Of a DNA stretch of 57,186 bases, positions 17,417-24,744 are shown in pieces. The stretch comes from UBA7916 sp036121365. Its GTDB lineage: Bacteria; Pseudomonadota; Gammaproteobacteria; Comchoanobacterales; Comchoanobacteraceae. The translations under genes were made by a program, and so were the position numbers. Where the stretch lies: positions 1 to 57,186 of the forward strand of contig JAZAFR010000028.1 in NCBI GenBank assembly GCA_036121365.1. The letters run 5' to 3'. Position 1 is the stretch's first letter, and each line of letters opens with the position of its first letter. Under the pieces are notes generated by a model that was not told where the DNA came from, did not search any database, and was given only the letters and a program-made list of their open reading frames with translations.

Positions 17417-18772
17417 ATGGCGTTACATATATTGGCAGGTTGTGGTAGTTTTATGGCTGGATTGGCAACCATTGCAAAAGAGAAAGGCAATCAGGTTGTG
17501 GTATATGACAAAAAGTATCAGTCTCCCATGTTGGATCAGTTAGAGGATCATGAAATTGAAATGCGGGAAGGGTATAATCATCCGCTACCAGATACTGATG
17601 ATGAGGTGGTGATTGGTAATGCAATCAGTCGAGGGGTTCCCATGTTAGAGGGAATGTTATCGTCCAGGAGAAAGTTCTCATCAGGACCTGAGTGGTTGTC
17701 AAAATCGGTGTTATCAGAAAAAAAGACCATTGCAATCAGTGGGACTCATGGAAAGACAACCACGACATCTTTATTTGCTTGGGTGTTGGAGGTGGCTAAG
17801 ATGTCTCCAGGATTCTTGGTAGGCGGCATTGCAAACAATTTCAATACCTCAGCAAGATTAGGCAAAGGTAAGTGGTTTGTTATTGAGGCAGATGAGTATG
17901 ATACGTGTTTTTCTGACAAGCGGCCTAAGTTTTTTCATTATCCTGCGGAGTTATTGGTGATCAATAATTTGGAGTTTGATCATGCAGACATTTATCGTGA
18001 TTTGGATGACATTGTGAAGCAGTTTAGGTATTACTTGCGCACTTTGGTTCCGGGCGCCAATATTGTTTATCCTAAGAGTTCTGCAGTGATTGATCAACTG
18101 GTGAGGGAAGCAGGCTGGACCAATGCTTGTCCGACGCATTCTACGGATGTCAGTAAGCCGTGGCACATGAAGCCTGTATCGGAAGATTGGTCAAAGTTTG
18201 TCATTGTAGATGGCAAGGGCAATGAGCATACCGTGATGTGGGATTTATTTGGACAGCACAATGCAGGCAATGCGTTGACTGTCATGCGAGGAGCGGTAGA
18301 AATTGGTATTGATGCAGAGGTCATTGTAGCGGCATTTGGTAGTTTTCAGGGAGTGAAAAAAAGGATGCAAAAAATAGGGGTTAGCGAAGATTTCAAAGAG
18401 GTATGGGATGATTACGCACATCATCCAACAGCGGTAAAAAAAGTGGTTGCGGCCTGTCGTAAGCGTTTTTCTGAAGGTCGTTTGGTCTTGTGTTTTCAAT
18501 TGTCTAATTTTACTCAGTCGCATGGGGTTATGTGGAAAGAGCTGGTAGAGGCAAGCAAGGATTGTGACTTGGTGTTGTTAGTAGACCAGGGGGACAAGTT
18601 CCCATATCAGCAGTTTAAAAAGGCACATGCAAAGCCAGTTGAGATAATATCATCACAAACAACAGTCGAGGCCATTCAAAGTATGTTGAAGCCTGGTGAC
18701 AGAATTTTAACTTGTAGCAGTCGTGATTGTAGCGTGATTCATGAAAAGATATTAGCCAATGTGAGTACATGA
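17417..18772 (+). CDS. mpl: UDP-N-acetylmuramate:L-Ala-gamma-D-Glu-meso-DAP ligase
   Basis: A 451-residue Mur ligase of the Mpl type, which reattaches the tripeptide L-Ala-D-Glu-meso-DAP from recycled peptidoglycan to UDP-MurNAc in the cytoplasm. Features are the N-terminal nucleotide fold HILAGCGSFMAG, the ATP-binding loop ISGTHGKTTTT (108-118), a central FVIEADEYDT, and the C-terminal DDYAHHPTAVKKV. The length fits the family. Alternative: MurC, but the N-terminal pattern and the FSDKRPKFFHY stretch favour Mpl. GGGAG lies six bases before the ATG. Confidence 0.94.
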   Translation: MALHILAGCGSFMAGLATIAKEKGNQVVVYDKKYQSPMLDQLEDHEIEMREGYNHPLPDTDDEVVIGNAISRGVPMLEGMLSSRRKFSSGPEWLSKSVLSEKKTIAISGTHGKTTTTSLFAWVLEVAKMSPGFLVGGIANNFNTSARLGKGKWFVIEADEYDTCFSDKRPKFFHYPAELLVINNLEFDHADIYRDLDDIVKQFRYYLRTLVPGANIVYPKSSAVIDQLVREAGWTNACPTHSTDVSKPWHMKPVSEDWSKFVIVDGKGNEHTVMWDLFGQHNAGNALTVMRGAVEIGIDAEVIVAAFGSFQGVKKRMQKIGVSEDFKEVWDDYAHHPTAVKKVVAACRKRFSEGRLVLCFQLSNFTQSHGVMWKELVEASKDCDLVLLVDQGDKFPYQQFKKAHAKPVEIISSQTTVEAIQSMLKPGDRILTCSSRDCSVIHEKILANVST

Positions 18773-18960
18773 CACACCAGCAGTCAATGATGGTTATGAT
18801 TCTATGGGCGAAGTTTTCTCTTGGTTTCCAGAAGAGTGATGTATGAGGTTATAGTCTATTGGCAGATGTCTTACGAGTCTTGGTGGTATTCTCGCTAGTA
18901 AAGTGGTTTTAGTTGTGTTGAAATAATAACAATCTTTTAAATACAGTGAGGAATTGAAAC

Positions 18961-19413
18961 ATGAACAGTAAGAAAATATTTTGTTTGATCACAGGGTGCG
19001 CTTTGTTGTTGTCTGGGTGTAGTGATGATCCCAATACTAGCAATGAAAACCTTGGCAGATTAGGTGGTGGTTTGGCTGGTGCCGCGGTTGGTGCTGCAGC
19101 TTCAGACGGAGAAGCCGCTCCAATTGTTGCTGGGGCATTGGTAGGAAGCTACATTGGTGGTGAAATGGGCCGAAATAAGGATAAGGAGAATCAAGAGAAA
19201 GCTGCATCTGTGTTGAACTCAACTCTGGCCAAGGCAACTACAAAGTGGACAGATCCCAAAAATAAAACACAGTACACAATGTCTGTATCTCAGAAGTACA
19301 CAAATAATGGCAAGACCTGTCGACCATTTACCGTTAAGAAAACTGTCAATGGTGCAGCAAGCAGCAAAAATGGCATTGCGTGTATAGACGGCGGCATGTG
19401 GAATTTGGCTTAA
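18961..19413 (+). CDS. Glycine-zipper lipoprotein (17-kDa surface antigen type)
   Basis: A 150-residue lipoprotein. The signal peptide ends in LLLSGCS, giving lipidated C20. It is followed by a Gly/Ala-rich zipper (residues 32-62, with GGGLAGAAVG and VGSYIGGEMG) like the Rickettsia 17-kDa antigen/glycine-zipper 2TM family, and a C-terminal domain with two cysteines in GKTCRPF and IACIDGG. Such proteins are often outer-membrane anchored. GAGG precedes the ATG. It is the first of three related lipoproteins in a row and is followed by its own terminator. Confidence 0.85.
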   Translation: MNSKKIFCLITGCALLLSGCSDDPNTSNENLGRLGGGLAGAAVGAAASDGEAAPIVAGALVGSYIGGEMGRNKDKENQEKAASVLNSTLAKATTKWTDPKNKTQYTMSVSQKYTNNGKTCRPFTVKKTVNGAASSKNGIACIDGGMWNLA

Positions 19414-19437
19414 AGTCTTCTAGCTGAAATAGCTGAG

Positions 19438-19470
19438 GGGGTGGAATTTTTCCACCCCTTGTTTTGTTTG
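19438..19470 (+). terminator. Rho-independent terminator
   Basis: GGGGTGGAA (19438-19446), a TTT loop and TTCCACCCC (19450-19458) form a perfect 9-bp stem, followed by a T-rich run. Confidence 0.85.
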
Positions 19471-19581
19471 TGTGTTTTTGATGAGCTGCAAGGGCGCATT
19501 AAAATCGACACAGGTCACATCCGCAGCTCCAAAAGAGCATATGCACAGCCAAATAATTTAAACATATGAAGTAATTTGCAC

Positions 19582-20181
19582 ATGAACAGAAAGAAAATAC
19601 TATGTTTGGTCCTAGCTTGTGTTTTATTCTTGTCAGGTTGTAGCTCTGACAACGGCAGGCACAATGAAAGTATCGACCAAGCGACTTATTCGTTGGCTGG
19701 TGCTGCAACTGGTGCTTTAGTTTCAGCCGGTACTGACTGGGGAGCAGCTCCGATTATTGTTGGTTTAGTAGGAGGCTCTCTCATTGGAGCTAAAGTGGGT
19801 CGAGGAAAAGACAAAGTACGGTATGCAAAATATCCTGAATTGAGTCGTGGATTTCAGAAAATGAGTCCAGAGGCTCGAGAAAAATGGGAAGAAGAAAGAC
19901 GTGTACAAATGCGTCAATGGCTAAAAAACGAGAAAGTCATATCCTTGTTGAATTCAAGTTCGAAAAGTGCAACATTAAACTGGACAAGTCCAGAAGATAA
20001 GGCGCATTATAGAATGGATGTACATCAGTATGAGCCATTATCCGATGGAAAACCCATAAACATTGGAAAAACATGTCGAATCTTCAATGTGTATAAGAAA
20101 ACTTTCAATGGTGTACACACCGATAGACGTGCCGTTGTGTGTAAGGACAATGGAAAATGGCATGTGCTCCGTTGGGACTAA
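19582..20181 (+). CDS. Glycine-zipper lipoprotein, paralogue A
   Basis: A 199-residue lipoprotein from the ATG chosen here; the upstream in-frame TTG lacks support and the sister gene shows the same ATG. The signal peptide ends in FLSGCSS. A Gly/Ala zipper follows (LAGAATGALV and VGGSLIGAKVG), then a charged helix (MSPEAREKWEEERRVQMRQW) and a C-terminal domain ending with a Cys pair (GKTCRIF and VVCKDNGKW). From the middle to the end it is almost identical to the next gene. The likely location is the outer membrane, as a surface or stress lipoprotein. Confidence 0.82.
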   Translation: MNRKKILCLVLACVLFLSGCSSDNGRHNESIDQATYSLAGAATGALVSAGTDWGAAPIIVGLVGGSLIGAKVGRGKDKVRYAKYPELSRGFQKMSPEAREKWEEERRVQMRQWLKNEKVISLLNSSSKSATLNWTSPEDKAHYRMDVHQYEPLSDGKPINIGKTCRIFNVYKKTFNGVHTDRRAVVCKDNGKWHVLRWD

Positions 20182-20225
20182 AACGGGTACAGCCAAATAA
20201 TTTAAACATATGGAGTGAATTGCAC

Positions 20226-20783
20226 ATGAACAGAAAGAAAATACTATGTTTGGTCCTAGCTTGTGTTTTATTCTTATCAGGGTGCAGTAGTGACTCCGGT
20301 AGACACCATGAAACCATTGACAGTTTGGGAGGTGGTTTGGTGGGTGCCGCATTCGGCCCTGTTGGTGCATTAGGAGGAGCTCTCATTGGAGCTAAAAGGG
20401 GTCGGGAAAAAGACAAAGTACGGTATGCAAAATATCCTGAATTGAGTCGTGGATTTCAGAAAATGAGTCCAGAGGCTCGAGAAAAATGGGAAGAAGAAAG
20501 ACGTGTACAAATGCGTCAATGGCTAAACAACGAGAAAGTCATATCCTTGTTGAATTCAAGTTCGAAAAGTGCAACATTAAACTGGACAAGTCCAGAAGAT
20601 AAGGCGCATTATAGAATGGATGTACATCAGTATGAGCCATTGTCCGATGGAAAACCCATAAACATTGGAAAAACATGTCGAATATTCAATGTGTATAAGA
20701 AAACTTTCAATGGTGTGCACACCGATAGAAGTGCCGTTGTGTGTAAGGACAATGGAAAATGGCATGTGCTCAGGTTCTTCTAA
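20226..20783 (+). CDS. Glycine-zipper lipoprotein, paralogue B
   Basis: A 185-residue lipoprotein, tandem duplicate of the preceding gene. GGAG sits ten bases before the ATG. The signal peptide ends FLSGCSS. The zipper is shorter and different (GGGLVGAAFG and GALIGAKRG), but from KDKVRYAKYPE onward the two proteins differ at only a few residues. The duplicated unit includes upstream sequence, so both copies may carry the same control region. Shared location and function with paralogue A are expected. Confidence 0.82.
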   Translation: MNRKKILCLVLACVLFLSGCSSDSGRHHETIDSLGGGLVGAAFGPVGALGGALIGAKRGREKDKVRYAKYPELSRGFQKMSPEAREKWEEERRVQMRQWLNNEKVISLLNSSSKSATLNWTSPEDKAHYRMDVHQYEPLSDGKPINIGKTCRIFNVYKKTFNGVHTDRSAVVCKDNGKWHVLRFF

Positions 20784-20943
20784 AGCCACTAAGTGTAATC
20801 CGACGTTTTTAGGTTAAATACTTTTTGTATAACCTAACAAACACCCAATGAATAAAAGAAAATCCCAAACTCTACAGACACAGCAGAGAAGAGTGTGACA
20901 GTCAGGATGAGGGTGGTGAAGTAAAGCTCTTTTTTGCAGAACA

Positions 20944-21020
20944 TGGCGCCCCGAGCAGGATTCGAACCTGCGACCTATCCCTTAGGAGGGGATCGCGCTA
21001 TCCAGCTGTGCCATCGGGGC
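20944..21020 (-). tRNA. tRNA-Arg (anticodon CCT)
   Basis: On the minus strand a 77-base cloverleaf can be drawn. The acceptor stem is GCCCCGA/TCGGGGC with discriminator G and an encoded CCA. The anticodon stem is ATCCC/GGGAT with loop CTCCTAA, giving anticodon CCT, which reads AGG arginine codons. The T arm is GCAGG-TTCGAAT-CCTGC. The D stem has one A-C mismatch (position 12 with 23). Confidence 0.96.
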
Positions 21021-21231
21021 ATAGTATTTACACTTGTATTGATGTTAGCATAAAGCGGCAAAGAGTAAAAGGTGATTTTCTCAATCGAAAAACGACTGAC
21101 ATCAGAAGTAGACAGAGCCGAGATATAAATTAGCCATTGATACGATAAAGCATTTTCTCAGAGATGAGGATTAAGAATAACACCAATCATTGCCATCATT
21201 CATATAATGAGAGTCATCCTTGACCATTTGT

Positions 21232-22234
21232 TTATTGAGGAGATGGGTTATTTATTTGTTCGTCATCATGGTTTTTTTTATCATCGGCAGAACTTGCTGT
21301 AGGTCTCTGAAATGATTTATTTTGATAGTGGCTAAACTTCCTTAGGGCTTCCTCGGCAGGTCCTCGTCTTCTTGGCAAAAACATAAGAGATACGTGCAGA
21401 GAAGCTGAGGCCAGTTCACTTAAAAAAGACCCCATTTTCGATGAGGTGTTCAGCATCGGGTCCCAAAATTGACTTTGCATTGCGGGTTCATACCAAGAAG
21501 ATTTAAAGGTCTCAAAGGTCTCCTCAAGAGTGTGTTTTTCAGATCCCATAGTTACGATAAATCCATCATTCGAGGTTTTTTTAATTTCGGCGTCTAAAGA
21601 CTGATGAATGGCTTCAAATAGTGTTTTACAAAAGTGAGATCCCCATTGCGGTGATGTTGAAGTGATCACATATGCATCTGCCCCAGGAGAGTTTTTAACA
21701 TGGATAATCATAGACATAATGTCATTGATTTTTTTCTCAATTTGTTCATATTTTTCTGGATTTCTGTCTTTCAAAATCTCAATTTGATACCTGCACTTTA
21801 GAAACAATGCTCTGGTCTCTTTATCTGTACTGGTACGTGTAAATTTTTTAAGTTCTTTTATGCGATTATAAGCATAGACTTTAGCAAGTCTTTCGGTGGT
21901 GTTTTTTAATATGTCTGTCATTTTAGCCAAGTTAGACTCATTGGGTTTGGTTTCAGGGGCTTTTCGAGCATTCGGAATCTCAATCTGAATGAGGTCTACA
22001 ATCTCAGTATCTATCAGAGTACACTTATTTTCAATGGACACCAATACCTTCAAAAACGCTAGAATTGCAGCCTCATACTCTAGAGTATCATTATCCTTAT
22101 CAGGTGAATCATCGAATGAGACTATAAAAAAAAGGCAATTGAAAAATCAGATTGTCATCAGCTTGAAAAGACTTTGGTAATTGTTCAATTAATTCGAAAA
22201 AATTTTCTTTAAAAGTCTTGGGTAAGTTGTTCAT
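21232..22234 (-). CDS. Unknown protein gene interrupted by a homopolymer frameshift
   Basis: An ATG at 22234 with a good AGGTG ribosome site opens a 41-codon frame (MNNLPKTFKENFFELIEQL...) that stops at 22109. The -1-base frame continues without stop from an eight-T run (plus-strand A run 22126-22133) through IVSFDDSPDKDNDTLEYEA to the stop at 21232, with no well-placed start of its own until a TTG at 22053. With one T fewer, a single protein of about 333 residues results. It is helical and charged, with a short hydrophobic stretch near LASASLHVSLMFLP and an acidic, Asn/Asp-rich tail. No family is recognised; effector-like. It may be a pseudogene, a slippage-expressed gene or a sequencing error. 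Confidence 0.7.
22126..22133 (-). other. Eight-T run at the frameshift point
   Basis: A run of eight T on the coding strand joins the two frames of the 21232-22234 gene. Loss of one T restores a continuous frame. Such runs allow polymerase slippage. Confidence 0.7.
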
Positions 22235-22453
22235 AATATTCACCTGAAATTTATTGATGATCAATGCTGATATAGACCATATCGGAAAATACAACCGATT
22301 CTTTTGAATAAATCCATTAATATATCTATAAAAATGGATTAAAAATAAACCACACATGCATAATAGATTAAAATATCATAGGGATGGATCTGAACGGAAG
22401 TCACTTTGCCCATAGGAAATTAATTGAGAGTATTGGTGGTTCAGGTGGAGCTT

Positions 22454-22467
22454 GTGACCAAGGTCAC
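22454..22467. promoter_or_regulatory. Inverted repeat, possible operator
   Basis: GTGACCAAGGTCAC has perfect 6-bp arms around AA, in the spacer between the frameshifted gene and zipA. The rest of the spacer (22235-22640) holds nothing else I recognise. Role unknown. Confidence 0.3.
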
Positions 22468-22640
22468 GCAATGTTATGGCTTCAGATGTTGTTTATTAAG
22501 ACATGATATAGATGATGGAAATGATCATTTCTCAATGCATTCAGAAGAAAAGTAACAGATAAAAGCAAATAAAAAGGTCAAAATCTTGAAATGAAAAAAA
22601 AAATTTGCCAAGATGAACAATAGTGTATTAAGGTCAATAT

Positions 22641-23639
22641 ATGTTCAAAAATCATTATATGGATTTTCAAGATTTCATCATAGAATTGTGTCAAGATTAT
22701 GGCGCGGTTGGGCTGCCGTTGATTTTAATGGCTGTATTTTATTTGTACTCAGCATTAAAAAAGAAAGAAGAGACAAAACAGTTTGGGATAGGCCAGGGGC
22801 AAGTAGCAGTAATGACAGGGAAATCTGAAGGGAGCAAGCTGCCAAAGCGAGAAGCGGTTAATGATCAAATGAGCATTGAAGAAGAGGGCATACAAGAAGA
22901 GAGCAATACGAAACCTGAACATTATGCCATCAATGAGGATTATGAGGACGAAGACAACGACAATTATGGTGACGATGAAGACATTGACGATGATGATGGT
23001 CAAACTGAATACGATGAAGGCCAGGATCTTGAACACGGTTATGGGTTATTAACTGATGATGGTGATGACATTGATGATGGCGATGACCAGTATGATGAAA
23101 ATGGTACGGTAGAGGAAATCTACGAGGATGATTCATATGAAGATAAGGCACAAATAAAGAAAGAGGAATCAAAAAGCATTCCCAACCAGACCAATCGAAA
23201 CAAGAGAGAGCAGGTCAATAAAGTATTTGTCATGTATCTAGTCCCCTCAAGTGCAAAGTGCTTTTTAGGCTATGAGTTACTACAGGCGTTGTCCAACTAT
23301 CATGTGCATTTATCTGAAAAGAGGCACTTTCAAAGATTCTCGAACGACAATGGTAGTGGACAGCTTTGGTACCATGTGGCATCACTGACAAATCCAGGTA
23401 CATTTGATATGAGTGAGCCAGGTAAGCTAGAATGCAAAGGATTGGTCTTTATTATGGAGTCTGGAAAGATTGATGATTTATCGCGAGCGTTCGAGTCAAT
23501 GTTAAAGACGTGCAAAAGCCTTGCTGAAGAATTGAAAGCAGAATTATTGGACGAGAACCAGCAGCCATTTAGTGAGAATAAGGCAAGAGAGACCAGATAT
23601 TTCATTGCAAAAAAAGCTTTAGAGACATGTGCTGATTAG
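22641..23639 (+). CDS. zipA: Cell division protein ZipA
   Basis: A 332-residue protein with the ZipA layout: an N-terminal membrane anchor (about residues 20-38), a long acidic linker (about 90-175, rich in Asp, Glu and Tyr), and a C-terminal FtsZ-binding domain (about 195-325). That domain includes VFVMYLVPSSAKCFLGYELL, WYHVASLTNPGTFD and GLVFIMESGK. ZipA tethers the FtsZ ring to the inner membrane in gammaproteobacteria. zipA lies upstream of ligA in many gammaproteobacteria, and here one gene separates them. AAGG precedes the ATG. The linker is more acidic than the usual Pro/Gln-rich one. Confidence 0.9.
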   Translation: MFKNHYMDFQDFIIELCQDYGAVGLPLILMAVFYLYSALKKKEETKQFGIGQGQVAVMTGKSEGSKLPKREAVNDQMSIEEEGIQEESNTKPEHYAINEDYEDEDNDNYGDDEDIDDDDGQTEYDEGQDLEHGYGLLTDDGDDIDDGDDQYDENGTVEEIYEDDSYEDKAQIKKEESKSIPNQTNRNKREQVNKVFVMYLVPSSAKCFLGYELLQALSNYHVHLSEKRHFQRFSNDNGSGQLWYHVASLTNPGTFDMSEPGKLECKGLVFIMESGKIDDLSRAFESMLKTCKSLAEELKAELLDENQQPFSENKARETRYFIAKKALETCAD

Positions 23640-23778
23640 ATAGATGACAACAAGGTGGGATTCCTCTAATTGGGCTTTGCGCGAAAAAATCGTAGGTTTA
23701 TCTTCAAAACAGTTCCCTAAAGAGAGTCTGAATTTGAACATTTGCCTGTAGATTAGAATACGAAAGAGGCGAAGATAA

Positions 23779-24744
23779 GTGAAGTTTAGGAGAAATGTGA
23801 GCGGGCTGATAGATTTAAAAAAAATATTTAAGACCGTGGTGGGTTTGGCATTGCTGAGTGTATCCATAGTGGATGAGGTGGTCGCCTTGACAGATGAGGG
23901 AGAGCCTCAGCAAAAGATGGTCATGAGTCAGTTCCGGGATGAAAATAGCAAGAGATTGGGCCAGAGATCTAAACATATTGTTACTCAAGAAGAGGAAAAA
24001 GCTAAAAATATCCAGAATGTGGGCCAATCAGAACCGGGTTACGATGGGTTTTGGGCGTTTGACGACTTGCCACAAAGCGTACAGACCAAGCAAGTTTTAA
24101 AAACGGCAAAGAGGAAGGTAGAATTGCCAAAGGCGGAGAGAAGCAAAGATTTGCAATCATCTGAGCAAAGTTCAGAGAAGATGCCATATGAAATGGTACC
24201 CGAGGTTGGGCAGTCATTGGCAATAAAGAAGGAAAAGAAAAAAAGTCCATTCGGTCAAAATCGGGGGCAAGATAAAAAGTCCCAAGCGTATACTTTTGAC
24301 AAGGTCATGCAGTGGGTCATTGAGGCAAGTACAGGGATGATGACTTACAGTGGGGAGCATTTGGACAGAGATAAGAAAAATGCGGCAAGTTATTTTAGTC
24401 CTCAGGCGTGGCAGACAGTGAACAGTGCCCTGTTCAATGACATAAAAAGCCCACTGTCAAAGTTACATGAATCAAAGGGTAATAGTCGGGCAATGAGTGT
24501 TGATTGGCCAAAAAGTTTGCATATGGATGTTGGTGAACATGGCAAGATATGGTGGTTAAAAGTGCCTGTGATGGTGCTCATCAAGGAGAAGAAAGTTGAG
24601 AAAAGAGCATTTTACGAAGTCAGTTTGGGTGTTTTATCAATGCAAGGAGAGAGCGAGGCAAAATTCATAGCAGAAGAGGTGGTGATTAAACAGGTAGGTA
24701 TACAGGAAAGAAAGATCAAAAAGAGGGCAAGAAATGCAAGATGA
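23779..24744 (+). CDS. DotI/IcmL-like protein
   Basis: A 321-residue protein. The N-terminus carries a hydrophobic signal or anchor (residues 14-34). A long polar linker (35-165) leads to a C-terminal domain (about 170-310) that resembles the DotI/IcmL domain of Dot/Icm (type IVB) systems. That resemblance rests on WVIEASTGMMTYSG, ASYFSPQAWQTVNSAL, WWLKVPVMVLIK and an EVSLGVLSM strand. In DotI this periplasmic domain belongs to the inner-membrane secretion complex. Start is a GTG; a GTG six codons later has a better AGGAG. The 3' end overlaps ligA by 11 bases, suggesting coupled translation. It may be a diverged IcmL paralogue, not the core subunit. Confidence 0.55.
   Translation: MKFRRNVSGLIDLKKIFKTVVGLALLSVSIVDEVVALTDEGEPQQKMVMSQFRDENSKRLGQRSKHIVTQEEEKAKNIQNVGQSEPGYDGFWAFDDLPQSVQTKQVLKTAKRKVELPKAERSKDLQSSEQSSEKMPYEMVPEVGQSLAIKKEKKKSPFGQNRGQDKKSQAYTFDKVMQWVIEASTGMMTYSGEHLDRDKKNAASYFSPQAWQTVNSALFNDIKSPLSKLHESKGNSRAMSVDWPKSLHMDVGEHGKIWWLKVPVMVLIKEKKVEKRAFYEVSLGVLSMQGESEAKFIAEEVVIKQVGIQERKIKKRARNAR

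Larger units (their letters stand above)
19545..20783 (+). repeat. Tandem duplication of a lipoprotein gene
   Basis: Two copies, 19545 to about 20168 and 20190 to about 20770, start with the same upstream stretch (CAGCCAAATAATTTAAACAT) and run through the whole gene. Divergence is concentrated in the glycine-zipper segment and the copies are close to identical in the 3' half. Confidence 0.9.

Noticed and set aside
20944..21020. tRNA as an attachment site for an integrated element
   Set aside because: I saw no second copy of the tRNA 3' end and no integrase gene nearby.
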